Shown: positions 7,419 to 16,343 of the stretch, one piece after another
Layout: every line of letters begins with the position of its first letter
How positions within the stretch are numbered: position 1 is the stretch's first letter
Source of the DNA: AP-16 sp046727735
GTDB taxonomy: Bacteria > Pseudomonadota > Alphaproteobacteria > Rhizobiales > Xanthobacteraceae
Direction of reading: 5' to 3'
Assembly: GCA_046727735.1 (NCBI GenBank)
Contig: JBKPDF010000022.1
Coordinates: forward strand, 7,669 to 71,668
Length of the DNA stretch: 64,000 nucleotides
Program-made: the position numbers and the translations under genes
The notes under the pieces: model-generated
What the model was told of the DNA's origin: nothing
What the model saw: only the letters and a program-made list of their open reading frames with translations
Database searches by the model: none

Positions 7419-8072
7419 ATGCCGCTGCAAAACCGCGTTACGCCTGCGGGCGAGCTCGTCGCCGTTTCGGCCCGAGGGCTGTTCATGGGCAATCGCGGCG
7501 GGCGGTTGCATCGTGACGATCGCACGCTGGCCGGGCGGCGCTGGGTCTCGCGCGCCTGGATCTGCTGCGTGCTCGCGTTCAAGAGCCGCCATCGCGCGGT
7601 TTGGGGCCACGGCTATACCGAGCTGTTTTTCCTCGACGAGCCGACCGCGCTCGCGGCCGGGCACCGGCCCTGCTTCGAGTGCCGCCGCGGCGACGCCGTC
7701 GCGTTCGCGGCGGGCTGGGCCGCGGCGCGACAGCAAAAGACATCGCCGCGTGCGGCCGAGATGGACCTTGTGCTCCACGCCGAGCGGCTCGACGGCCGCG
7801 GCAAGCGCCGGCATCGGCTCGCGATCGATTTCTTGCCCGACGGCACGATGCTGATGATGCCGGACACGCAGCAATCCGTATTCGCCCTGCTGCGCGGACA
7901 CTTGCTGGAGTGGAATGCGGACGGCTACCGCCATGCTGGTGCGCGGCCCCGAGGCATCACGGTCGACGTGCTCACGCCGCCCAGCATCCTGGGGGTACTG
8001 GCCCAGGGATATCGGCCGCGCTGGCACCCGAGCGCGGCCGCAGCCTTGTCCTCCGGCCCGTGCGCAAAATAG
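7419..8072 (+). CDS. Conserved protein of unknown function with HRPCFECRR motif
   Basis: A 217-residue soluble protein. I recognise the pattern as a conserved hypothetical family of alphaproteobacteria: the N terminus PLQNRVTPAGELVA and RGLFMGNRGGRLH, then RRWVSRAWICCVLAFK, ELFFLDEPTALAAGHRPCF, and ECRRGDAVAFAAGW. The two cysteines in HRPCFECRR with the nearby histidine resemble a small metal or nucleic-acid binding site, but that is inference. ATG 7419 directly follows repeat A copy 2. The last ~45 residues (IRVDVLTPPS-like to SGPCAK) look less constrained. No operon partner is evident. Confidence 0.6.
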   Translation: MPLQNRVTPAGELVAVSARGLFMGNRGGRLHRDDRTLAGRRWVSRAWICCVLAFKSRHRAVWGHGYTELFFLDEPTALAAGHRPCFECRRGDAVAFAAGWAAARQQKTSPRAAEMDLVLHAERLDGRGKRRHRLAIDFLPDGTMLMMPDTQQSVFALLRGHLLEWNADGYRHAGARPRGITVDVLTPPSILGVLAQGYRPRWHPSAAAALSSGPCAK

Positions 8073-8176
8073 AATCGGAGCCCGGTGTGCGATGTACCCT
8101 GCGGCGAGAGATCGCGCCAAAGCAAACGTTGCCGCGGGCTCCGATATTGACGCCGTAACTGCGGAGATCCCTCACG

Positions 8177-8575
8177 ATGACCACCTTGCCGCATGTGCTC
8201 AAGCGCATCCGGCTCAACCTCGCTCGCTCGAAGGAATTTCCCTCGGGCTCCGCCCGCCACGGTTACGAGTTCGTGGCGCCGCTCGATGCCGACGCACATA
8301 TCGACGTCGAGCTGTGGCGAAAGCACCGCGACCATTGCCGGGTGCGCCGCTTCTGGGAGGGGGAGCCCGACGAGGTCGGGCGTCTGGTGCACCGTCCGGG
8401 CGGAGCCGGTCACGCGCGCTGGGCGTTCGATTACGAGGACGCAGCCGAGGAAGATGACGAAGCCGGCTACCGCTTCGGCGCGCACGCGTTCCGGCCCGGC
8501 GAATATGTCTCGATCCGCGACGAAGACGGGGAAATGCACACGTTTCAGGTCGTGTCCGTCGAGCCCGCGACGTGA
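8177..8575 (+). CDS. Conserved hypothetical protein, 132 aa
   Basis: A 132-residue acidic soluble protein. The pattern KEFPSGSARHGYEFVAPLD, LWRKHRDHCRVRRFWEGE, GHARWAFDYE and HAFRPGEYVSIRDEDG suggests a compact beta-rich domain found widely in Rhizobiales but with no named function that I can supply. ATG 8177 gives the conserved N terminus. It lies alone between the HRPCFECRR protein and a ThDP enzyme on the same strand, with gaps of about 100 bp on each side. Confidence 0.6.
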   Translation: MTTLPHVLKRIRLNLARSKEFPSGSARHGYEFVAPLDADAHIDVELWRKHRDHCRVRRFWEGEPDEVGRLVHRPGGAGHARWAFDYEDAAEEDDEAGYRFGAHAFRPGEYVSIRDEDGEMHTFQVVSVEPAT

Positions 8576-8661
8576 GTGTGCCGGCTCACAGCCCTCGGTG
8601 ACATCCGGGGCAGGGGACACGGCGGCGCATATGCCTGCCGTCTCAAGATCCGCAACCGGAG

Positions 8662-10356
8662 ATGAGGTTCATGCGCGGTAGGGAAAATGCGAGGACCGGC
8701 GGCGAGGTCCTGGTCGACCAATTGCTGGTCCATGGCGCAAGGCATGCGTTTTGCGTGCCGGGCGAGAGTTACCTGGCCGTGCTCGACGCATTCCACGATC
8801 GCGATCTCGCCGTGACGGTTTGCCGCCAGGAAGGCGGTGCCGCCATGATGGCGGAGGCGGTCGGCAAGCTCACTGGCCGACCGGGCGTCTGCTTCGTGAC
8901 GCGCGGCCCGGGGGCCACCAACGCGTCCGCCGCGGTTCACATCGCGCGCCAAGACTCCACCCCGATGCTGCTGTTCGTCGGTCAGGTCGCACGCGAAACG
9001 CGCGACCGCGAAGCGTTCCAGGAGCTCGACTACCGGGCGGTGTTCGGCACGATGGCCAAATGGGCGACCGAGATCGATGCGGTGGAGCGCGTTCCCGAGA
9101 TCGTTTCGCGGGCGTTCTACACCGCCACGAACGGCCGGCCGGGCCCGGTCGTGGTCGGATTGCCGGAGGACATGCTGACGGAACGCGCCGCGGTCGCCGA
9201 TGCGCGGCCTTTCGATGCGGTCGAGACCTGGCCGGGGCTGACCGACATGACCCGGCTACAGAAGCTGCTGTGGGCTGCCGAGCGCCCGATCGTCCTGCTC
9301 GGCGGCAGCCGCTGGTCGCAGGCGGCGTGGGCGGCGATGAGCCGCTTTGCCGATCGGTTCCAGATCCCGGTCGCGACCACGTTCCGCCGCGCGCATCTCT
9401 TCGATGCGCAGCATCCGTGCTATGCCGGCGATCTCGGCATCGGTCCCAATCCGAAGCTGCTGGCGCGAATCAAATCGGCCGACCTGATCGTGCTCGTCGG
9501 CGGCAGGCTCGGCGAGCTGCCCTCGCAGGGCTATACGCTGCTCGGCATTCCCAACCCGCAGATCAAGCTCGTCCACGTGCATCCGGGCGCCGAAGAGCTC
9601 GGCCGCGTCTACCGCCCGGATCTCGCGATTCACGCGGCGCCGACCGCGTTTGCGGCGGCGCTCGAGGGCCTCGAGCCGCCGAAAGAAATCCGCTGGCGTG
9701 AGGAGACGCGCACAGCACATGCCGACTTCCTCGCATGGACTGAGACGCCGACACCTGCGCCGGGCGCCGTGAACCTCGGCGAGATCATGGTGCATTTACG
9801 CGAGGCGCTCGAACCCGAGGCCATCCTGTCGAACGGAGCGGGCAATTATGCCGGCTGGATTCATCGTTTTTACCGATTCCGCCGGTTCACGACCCAGCTC
9901 GGACCGGTATCGGGCTCGATGGGGTACGGGCTGCCGGCGGCGGTCGCGGCGAAGCGGCTTTTTCCCGAGCGCACGGTGGTCTGCTTCGCGGGCGACGGCT
10001 GCTTCCTGATGACCGGCCAGGAGTTCGCAACCGCCGTGCAATACGGACTGCCGGTCCTCGTCATCGTCGTCGACAACGGCATGTACGGCACGATCCGCAT
10101 GCACCAGGAGCGCGAATACCCCGCACGGGTATCCGCGACCGCGCTGAAAAACCCGGATTTCGCCGCTTATGCACGCGCGTTCGGTGGGTTCGGCGCGACG
10201 GTGGAGACAACGGCCGATTTCGCGCCTGCGTTCGAGGCGGCGCGGCGCTCGCAACAACCCGCGATCCTCCACGTCAAGATCGATCCCGAAGCGATCACGC
10301 CCGCAACCACGCTCGGCGCGATCCGGGAAAAGGCGCTGGCCCGGCAAACCGGGTGA
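8662..10356 (+). CDS. Thiamine diphosphate-dependent enzyme (acetolactate synthase-like)
   Basis: A 564-residue enzyme with the three domains of the acetohydroxyacid synthase/benzoylformate decarboxylase superfamily. The catalytic Glu lies in CRQEGGAAMMAE near residue 55, the central domain contains PIVLLGGSRWSQ, and the ThDP/Mg motif is GDGCFLMTGQEFATAVQYG ending in VVDNGMYG near residues 445-475. Catalytic acetolactate synthases normally sit next to a small subunit, and none is here, so a catabolic ThDP lyase or decarboxylase is as likely. Starts at 8662 or 8671 are both possible. A TetR gene follows at 85 bp. Confidence 0.85.
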   Translation: MRFMRGRENARTGGEVLVDQLLVHGARHAFCVPGESYLAVLDAFHDRDLAVTVCRQEGGAAMMAEAVGKLTGRPGVCFVTRGPGATNASAAVHIARQDSTPMLLFVGQVARETRDREAFQELDYRAVFGTMAKWATEIDAVERVPEIVSRAFYTATNGRPGPVVVGLPEDMLTERAAVADARPFDAVETWPGLTDMTRLQKLLWAAERPIVLLGGSRWSQAAWAAMSRFADRFQIPVATTFRRAHLFDAQHPCYAGDLGIGPNPKLLARIKSADLIVLVGGRLGELPSQGYTLLGIPNPQIKLVHVHPGAEELGRVYRPDLAIHAAPTAFAAALEGLEPPKEIRWREETRTAHADFLAWTETPTPAPGAVNLGEIMVHLREALEPEAILSNGAGNYAGWIHRFYRFRRFTTQLGPVSGSMGYGLPAAVAAKRLFPERTVVCFAGDGCFLMTGQEFATAVQYGLPVLVIVVDNGMYGTIRMHQEREYPARVSATALKNPDFAAYARAFGGFGATVETTADFAPAFEAARRSQQPAILHVKIDPEAITPATTLGAIREKALARQTG

Positions 10357-10410
10357 GACGGCGCACGTTTGCCGTCCGAGCGTGAGCGCAGCGGCTTGTC
10401 GCGACTCGTG

Positions 10411-10446
10411 AACCGTGGCTCATTTCTTTGCGGATGAGCCATGGTT
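10411..10446. promoter_or_regulatory. 13-bp inverted repeat over the TetR start: probable operator
   Basis: AACCGTGGCTCAT at 10411-10423 is repeated inverted as ATGAGCCATGGTT at 10434-10446 with one mismatch and a ten-base spacer. The right arm contains the ATG of the TetR gene. The position and symmetry suit autoregulation by a TetR dimer. No T tract follows, which argues against a terminator. Confidence 0.55.
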
Positions 10447-11103
10447 TATCGGCGAACGGAAAAAATGGCGCGCCGCCTGGCACAGCGGCACGCGGCGATC
10501 TTGGCGGCGGCACGGGAGTCGGCTTCCACCGGCGGCATGGCCGCGCTCCAGGTCGCGCCCGTGGCGGCCCGCGCCGGCATCGCTGCCGGGACCGTCTACC
10601 GGTATTTTCCCTCCAAGACCGACCTCGTCGCGGCGCTTGTGGCTGCGGTCTCGGAGCGCGAAATCGGCGCGGTTCGGCGGGCGGCAGACGCGGCGCCGGG
10701 GCCGCTTTCCGCGCTCGCCGCTGCGATCGCAACGTTTGCGGCGCGCGCACGCGAAAGCCGCCGCCTGGCATGGTCGGTGATCGGCGAGCCGGTAGACGCC
10801 CAGGTGGATGCGGTGCGGCTCGCCTACCGCAAAGCCCTGGCGGCGGAATTTCGGTCGCGAATCGAGCATGCGATCCGTGCCGGACAGCTGCCCGCGCAAG
10901 ACGCGCAGCTTGCCGCGGCGGCAACGGTCGGGATCTTGCTCGAGGGGTTGATCGGGCCGCTGGCCCCGCAAACCGCGGAGCGCGAAGACGATCCCGTCCA
11001 GGCGCTCACGCTCTTTGTCCTTCGCGGGCTCGGCATCGCGGACGCACGGGCGCGCGGTCTCGTAGTGAGCCGGACAGCAAAACGGGCGATCGGTGAAGAG
11101 TAG
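10441..11103 (+). CDS. TetR/AcrR-family transcriptional regulator
   Basis: A 220-residue one-component repressor. The N-terminal helix-turn-helix is clear: RHAAILAAARESASTGGMAALQVAPVAAR followed by the recognition element GIAAGTVYRYFPSKTDLVAAL (residues about 15-60). The ligand domain is alanine-rich and gives no clue to the inducer. It starts at ATG 10441; an inner ATG at 10465 is an alternative. The inverted repeat over the start suggests self-repression. It may also control the upstream ThDP enzyme. Confidence 0.88.
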   Translation: MVYRRTEKMARRLAQRHAAILAAARESASTGGMAALQVAPVAARAGIAAGTVYRYFPSKTDLVAALVAAVSEREIGAVRRAADAAPGPLSALAAAIATFAARARESRRLAWSVIGEPVDAQVDAVRLAYRKALAAEFRSRIEHAIRAGQLPAQDAQLAAAATVGILLEGLIGPLAPQTAEREDDPVQALTLFVLRGLGIADARARGLVVSRTAKRAIGEE

Positions 11104-11141
11104 CTCGTTCTCTCGTCTGTCGCCCGACCTCCGTCATCTGC

Positions 11142-11972
11142 TTAATGCGCCATCAGGGTGGGCACCGTCATCGCCGACAGGATGCCGCGCGTTGCGCCGC
11201 CGAGGATGAACTCGCGCAGCCGAGAATGGCCGTAGCCGCCCATCACCAGGAAATCCGCTGCCGAATCGGCCGCATAGGAGAGGATCGTGCTTGCGACATC
11301 GGCGTCTCCCGAGACGATCCGCTTGAGATCGATGTTGAGCTCATGCCGGGCCAAATGCTGCGCGATGTCGGCGCCGGGCAGCTCGTCGCTCTTCGGCCGC
11401 TCCGTCGCCACCACGATCACGTCGATCGCCTCGGAGCGGAGCAGGAACGGCATTGCGTCGGCTATCGCGCGCGCCGCATTGCGGCTCGCGTCCCAGCACA
11501 CCAAGACCCGGTCGAGCTTGAGCCGTTCCTTCTGGATGTAGGGCACGACGAGTACGGGGCGGCCGGACTCGAAGAGCGCCGCCTCGATGATCAGATCCTG
11601 CGCAACGAGCTCGTCGGGCTGCGCTTGGCGCACGATCGAGAGGTCGAATCGCCGGGCAATCTGCCCGAACAGGTCTGCGGCTCCCGCGAGACTCGTCGGG
11701 ATCATGCGCGACTGCGCGGAGAGCCCGGCGCGCCGCGCGGATTCCTCGAACCGGGCAATCGCGTCGTTGGCGGCGCTTTCGCCTTCTGCGCGCTGGGATT
11801 CGAGGATTTCGGGCGGCATGGCGGCCATGGCGCTCGGCGGCACGATCGGCTCATAGGCGAATGCGATCCCGAACGCGTGCGCTTCGAAAGTCTCCGCGAC
11901 CGAGATCGCGTAATCGCCAGTGGCGTCTGCGTCCGCGCCGGCGAACAGGTTGACGACGAGGTCTTTGATCAT
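11142..11972 (-). CDS. Universal stress protein (UspA family), tandem-domain
   Basis: A 276-residue protein with two Usp-like halves. The C-terminal half has the ATP-binding signature GGYGHSRLREFILGGATRGIL and the strand DRVLVCWDASRNAARA; the N-terminal half (IKDLVVNLFAGADADATG) has lost most of the nucleotide motif. Cytoplasmic Usp proteins modulate survival under stress or growth arrest. It is convergent with the TetR gene, with a 38-bp gap, and divergent from glcD. Confidence 0.88.
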   Translation of the reverse strand: MIKDLVVNLFAGADADATGDYAISVAETFEAHAFGIAFAYEPIVPPSAMAAMPPEILESQRAEGESAANDAIARFEESARRAGLSAQSRMIPTSLAGAADLFGQIARRFDLSIVRQAQPDELVAQDLIIEAALFESGRPVLVVPYIQKERLKLDRVLVCWDASRNAARAIADAMPFLLRSEAIDVIVVATERPKSDELPGADIAQHLARHELNIDLKRIVSGDADVASTILSYAADSAADFLVMGGYGHSRLREFILGGATRGILSAMTVPTLMAH

Positions 11973-12157
11973 GGCGCCCTCGGCTCGCGGGATGGATACA
12001 TGGGAGCATAGATGATCCGCCGGCTTCCGAGCAAAGCTGCCCGGGCCATTGTCCGCGGGTACGAGACGTCGAAGAAATAGAAGCCGCGGCGCGGTGCTGC
12101 ATTTGGCCTCGCTTCTCGTGGTTTCGCGCTATAAGAGGCGGCTTTCGGAGTTGAGCG

Positions 12158-13651
12158 GTGGGCGTGACGTTGCCGGAGCCCGATGCGGGGATTGTCTCAC
12201 GCCGCGAGGAGATCGTGGCGGCACTGCGCGCCATCGTGCCCGGCGAAGGCGTCATCGCGACCGAGCGCGAGATGCGCCCGTACGAGTCCGATGGACTGAC
12301 CGCTTATCGGCAATTGCCGATGGTCGTGGTCCTGCCCTCGACGACCGAGCAGGTCGCGCAGGTGCTGCGTTACTGCCGACAGCACGGCATCAAGGTAGTC
12401 CCCCGGGGCGCGGGGACTTCGCTCTCCGGAGGCGCGCTGCCGCTCGCCGACGGCGTCCTTTTGGGCATGGCCAAGTTCAACCGCATCCTCGAGATCGACT
12501 ACGAGAATCGCGCCGTCGTGGCCCAGCCGGGGGTCACGAATCTCGGCATCTCGCAAGCTGTCGAGCCGGCCGGCTTCTATTACGCGCCGGATCCCTCCTC
12601 GCAGATCGCGTGCACGATCGGCGGCAACGTGGCGGAGAATTCCGGCGGCGTGCATTGCCTCAAATACGGCATGACCACCAACAATCTGCTCGGCCTGGAA
12701 ATGGTGCTCGTGAGCGGAGAGGTCATCCGGCTGGGCGGCAAGCACCTCGACAGCGAGAGCTATGATCTGCTCGGGCTGATGACGGGCTCCGAGGGCCTGC
12801 TCGGGGTCGTGACCGAGATCACCGTACGCATCCTGCCGCATCCCGAGACGGCCCGCGCGGTGCTGATCGGGTTTCCGTCATCGGAGGCGGCCGGAGACTG
12901 CGTCGCGAAGATCATCGGCGCGGGCATCGTCCCGGGCGGGATGGAGATGATGGACAGGCCTGCGATCCAAGCGGCCGAGGAGTTCGTACATGCCGGCTAC
13001 CCGCTCGACGTCGACGCTCTGCTCATCGTCGAGCTCGACGGTCCGCAGGCCGAGGTCGACCACCTCTTGGAGCGCGTCTCGGAGATTGCCCATGACTGCG
13101 GTGCGACCGCGCTGCGCGCCTCGAATTCCGAAGCCGAGCGGTTGACGTTCTGGGCCGGCCGCAAGGCCGCGTTCCCGGCGGTCGGGCGCATCTCGCCGGA
13201 CTATTACTGCATGGACGGCACGATCCCGCGGGCCAAGCTGCCGCTGGTGCTTGCACGCATGCGCGAGATGTCGGAGCGCTATGGCTTGCGGGTCGCCAAC
13301 GTGTTTCACGCCGGCGACGGCAATCTTCACCCGCTGATCCTCTACGACGCCAACGCGCCCGGCGAGCTGGAGCGCGCCGAGGCCTTCGGCGCCGACATTC
13401 TCAAGCTCTGCGTCGAGGTCGGCGGCGTGCTCACCGGCGAGCACGGCGTTGGGGTCGAGAAGCGCGATCTCATGCCGGCGATGTTCAATGAGATCGATCT
13501 CGCGCAGCAGGAACGCGTGAAATGCGCTTTCGACGAGAACGGCTTGCTCAATCCGGGCAAGGTTTTTCCGACCCTGCACCGGTGCGCCGAGCTCGGGCGG
13601 ATGCACGTTCGCGGCGGCGCCCTGCCGTTTCCGGACATCCCGCGCTTCTAG
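12158..13651 (+). CDS. glcD: Glycolate oxidase subunit GlcD (FAD)
   Basis: The 497-residue FAD-linked subunit oxidises glycolate to glyoxylate. The PCMH-type FAD domain shows VPRGAGTSLSGGALPLADG near residue 85 and GGNVAENSGGVHCLKYG near residue 155; the C-terminal cap has FHAGDGNLHPLILYD and GEHGVGVEKRDLMP. It starts with GTG 12158, ahead of the conserved N terminus. The stop codon directly abuts the glcE start, so glcDEF form one operon. D-lactate dehydrogenases share this fold, but the glcE-glcF context settles the call. Confidence 0.95.
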   Translation: MGVTLPEPDAGIVSRREEIVAALRAIVPGEGVIATEREMRPYESDGLTAYRQLPMVVVLPSTTEQVAQVLRYCRQHGIKVVPRGAGTSLSGGALPLADGVLLGMAKFNRILEIDYENRAVVAQPGVTNLGISQAVEPAGFYYAPDPSSQIACTIGGNVAENSGGVHCLKYGMTTNNLLGLEMVLVSGEVIRLGGKHLDSESYDLLGLMTGSEGLLGVVTEITVRILPHPETARAVLIGFPSSEAAGDCVAKIIGAGIVPGGMEMMDRPAIQAAEEFVHAGYPLDVDALLIVELDGPQAEVDHLLERVSEIAHDCGATALRASNSEAERLTFWAGRKAAFPAVGRISPDYYCMDGTIPRAKLPLVLARMREMSERYGLRVANVFHAGDGNLHPLILYDANAPGELERAEAFGADILKLCVEVGGVLTGEHGVGVEKRDLMPAMFNEIDLAQQERVKCAFDENGLLNPGKVFPTLHRCAELGRMHVRGGALPFPDIPRF

Positions 13652-14875
13652 ATGGCCGACCTGCTCAAGCCGCGGGATGAGAAGGACGTCGCCGCCGCCG
13701 TCGAATGGGCGCTCGCCGGCGGCAAGACCCTGGAGATCGTCGGGGCCGGCTCGAAGCGCGAGATCGGCCGTGCCGCCCAATGGGATCTCACGCTTGACCT
13801 TTCCGAGCTTTCCGGGGTGACGCTCTACGAGCCGGAGGAGCTCGTGCTCTCCGCCAAGGTCGGCACCCCGCTCGCGGAGATCGAGCAACTCGTCGCCGCG
13901 CGCGGCCAGGAGCTCGCGTTCGAGCCGATGGACTATGGTCCGGTGCTCGGCTGCCCGATGGGTCGCGGCACCCTCGGCGGCGCGCTCGCGACCAATCTGT
14001 CCGGTCCGCGCCGGATCAAGGCAGGCGCCGCGCGCGACCATTTCCTCGGCGTGCGCGCGGTCTCAGGTCGCGCCGAGCTGTTCAAATCCGGCGGCCGCGT
14101 GGTCAAGAACGTCACCGGGTACGATCTATGCAAGTTGCTCGCGGGCTCCTGGGGTACGCTCGCGGCGATGACCGAGGTCACGGTCAAGGTCCTGCCGCGC
14201 GCGCCGGCCGAGGAGACCCTGCTCGTCCTCGGTCTCGATGATCGACAAGCCGTCGCAGCGATGGCGGCCGGGATGGGCTCCGCCGCCGATGTTTCCGCAG
14301 CCGCGCATCTGCCCGCCAATATTGCGGCACGCATGCTGGGTGCCGCTGCGGCCGGCAGCGCCATCACCGCGTTTCGGCTCGAAGGCGTTCCGCCCTCGAT
14401 CGCGCACCGTAAGGAGCGGCTGGAGCGGCTGCTCAAGCCGCATGGGGTTATGATCACGATCCGCGAGGCGGGTTCGCGCGCGCTGTGGCAGGCGGTCCGG
14501 GACGCCACCGCCTTCGCCGCCGCGGACGGCGCCGGCCGGCCGCTGTGGCGTGTGTCGACCGCGCCCACGCAAGCCCCGCAACTTGCGGCGAAGATCGCCG
14601 GCGAAGCCGAAGCCGAGCTGTTCTACGACTGGGCGGGCGGATTGATCTGGATCGAGCTGGCGCCGCTCGAAGATGCCGGCGCGGCGCTTGTACGCGGTGC
14701 CGTGCGCGCCGCCGGCGGCCACGCCACCCTGGTGCGTGCGCCGGCTGCGATGCGCGCCGCAATCGATGTGTTCGAGCCGCAGCCTGAGGCGCTTGCCGCA
14801 TTGACCCGGCGCGTCAAGGAGAGCTTCGATCCCAAGCGCGTGCTCGGTCCCGGCCGGATGTATGCCGGCGTTTAA
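13652..14875 (+). CDS. glcE: Glycolate oxidase subunit GlcE (FAD-binding)
   Basis: A 407-residue FAD_binding_4 protein, shorter than GlcD, typical of GlcE. Diagnostic stretches are LEIVGAGSKREIGR, YEPEELVLSAKVGTPLAEIE, FEPMDYGPVLG, RGTLGGALATNLSGPRRI and KSGGRVVKNVTGYDLCKLLAGSWGTLA. GlcE is needed with GlcD and GlcF for membrane-associated glycolate oxidation. The ATG follows the glcD stop without a gap. Confidence 0.94.
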   Translation: MADLLKPRDEKDVAAAVEWALAGGKTLEIVGAGSKREIGRAAQWDLTLDLSELSGVTLYEPEELVLSAKVGTPLAEIEQLVAARGQELAFEPMDYGPVLGCPMGRGTLGGALATNLSGPRRIKAGAARDHFLGVRAVSGRAELFKSGGRVVKNVTGYDLCKLLAGSWGTLAAMTEVTVKVLPRAPAEETLLVLGLDDRQAVAAMAAGMGSAADVSAAAHLPANIAARMLGAAAAGSAITAFRLEGVPPSIAHRKERLERLLKPHGVMITIREAGSRALWQAVRDATAFAAADGAGRPLWRVSTAPTQAPQLAAKIAGEAEAELFYDWAGGLIWIELAPLEDAGAALVRGAVRAAGGHATLVRAPAAMRAAIDVFEPQPEALAALTRRVKESFDPKRVLGPGRMYAGV

Positions 14876-14906
14876 GCAGTAGAGGCGAGAGAGGCAGCCA
14901 ACAGGA

Positions 14907-16226
14907 ATGCAGACCAGCTTCACCTTGGATCAATTGCGCGATCCGGCGGTGGCCGCGTCCGAGCGCATCGTCCGCACCTGCACGCATTGCGGCTTTTGCA
15001 CGGCGACTTGTCCGACTTACGTGCTGTTGGGAGACGAGCTCGATTCGCCTCGCGGCCGAATCTACCTGATCAAGGAAATGCTGGAGCAGGACCGGCCGGC
15101 AACGGCGGAGGTCGTCAAACACATCGACCGATGCCTGTCCTGCCTCGCGTGCATGACGACGTGCCCGGCCGGGGTGCACTACATGCATCTCGTCGATCAT
15201 GCGCGCGTACACATCGAACGGACCTATCGCCGCCCGGTCGGCCAGCGCCTGCTCCGGGCGTTGCTGGCCTTCATCCTGCCGCATCCGACCAGGTTCCGGC
15301 TGGCCGTATTGCTGGCTTGGCCGTTCAAACCGCTCGCACCGCTGCTGTCGGTGTTGCGGCTCAGTTCCCTGGCCGCGCTGTTGCGGCTCAGTCCTGCGGC
15401 GCCGCCGCTCTGGCCGCAGTTTCGGCCGCAGCGGCATTTTCCCGCGGTCGGCGCGCGCCAAGGGCGGGTCGCGATCCTGTCCGGCTGCGTCAGCCAAGTG
15501 CTCGCGCCGGCGGTGAACGACGCGGCGATCCGGCTGCTCACCCGCCACGGCATCGAGGTCGTCGTGCCGGAAGGCGAAGGTTGCTGCGGGGCGCTCACCC
15601 ATCATCTCGGCCGCGAGGGCGAGGCGCTCGAATTTGTGCGGCGCAACATCGACGCTTGGATGCGCGAGATCGAAGGCGGAGGACTCGACGCGATTCTGGC
15701 TACCGCGTCCGGCTGCGGCACGATGATGAAGGATTACGGTTTTCTGCTGCGCAACGACCGTCTCTATGCGAAAAAGGCCGCACGAGTCGCGGAATTGACC
15801 AAAGACGTGTCGGAATACTTGGCCACGCTCGACCTGGTGCCGCCGGTGCGCGACAGCAAGCTCGCGGTCGCCTATCATTCGGCTTGCTCGCTGCAGCACG
15901 GCCAGCGCGTGCAGCACGAGCCCAAGACCTTGCTGGGCAAGGCCGGATTCGAGGTTCGCGACATCCCGGAAGGGCATTTGTGCTGCGGCTCGGCCGGGAC
16001 CTACAACATGCTGCAGCCGATCATTGCTCGTAGACTCGCGGACCGAAAAGCAGCAAACATTGCGAGCGTCGCGCCGGATGTGATTGCAGCGGGCAATCTC
16101 GGTTGTATGAATCAGCTCGAATTGGTAACGGACATTCCGATCGTCCACACGGTTGAACTCGTCGATTGGGCGACCGGAGGACCACACCCGAAGGCATTGC
16201 AGCGCTCGCGAAAACAGAAAGGGTGA
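14907..16226 (+). CDS. glcF: Glycolate oxidase iron-sulfur subunit GlcF
   Basis: A 439-residue Fe-S subunit. Two [4Fe-4S] motifs occur near the N terminus, CTHCGFCTATCPTY (residue ~30) and CLSCLACMTTCPAGVHY (residue ~80). Two CCG modules follow, GCCGALTHHLGREGEAL and LCCGSAGTYNMLQP. It passes electrons from GlcD/GlcE to the quinone pool. Third gene of glcDEF, 31 bp after glcE. Confidence 0.95.
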   Translation: MQTSFTLDQLRDPAVAASERIVRTCTHCGFCTATCPTYVLLGDELDSPRGRIYLIKEMLEQDRPATAEVVKHIDRCLSCLACMTTCPAGVHYMHLVDHARVHIERTYRRPVGQRLLRALLAFILPHPTRFRLAVLLAWPFKPLAPLLSVLRLSSLAALLRLSPAAPPLWPQFRPQRHFPAVGARQGRVAILSGCVSQVLAPAVNDAAIRLLTRHGIEVVVPEGEGCCGALTHHLGREGEALEFVRRNIDAWMREIEGGGLDAILATASGCGTMMKDYGFLLRNDRLYAKKAARVAELTKDVSEYLATLDLVPPVRDSKLAVAYHSACSLQHGQRVQHEPKTLLGKAGFEVRDIPEGHLCCGSAGTYNMLQPIIARRLADRKAANIASVAPDVIAAGNLGCMNQLELVTDIPIVHTVELVDWATGGPHPKALQRSRKQKG

Positions 16227-16343
16227 GACGGGCGCCCGGCATTCACGGTCATGACCGGACGTGAGTTGGGGATCGGCGGCGGCGATTTCTGCGGGCCTTC
16301 GCCCCGCCACGTGCAGTCTGACGAACAAAAGCAGGAGGACGTG

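Noticed and set aside
4850..7582. Minus-strand open frame of 910 codons over lutA-lutC
   Set aside because: Arg/Ala/His-rich shadow opposite well-recognised lut genes, including the repeat.
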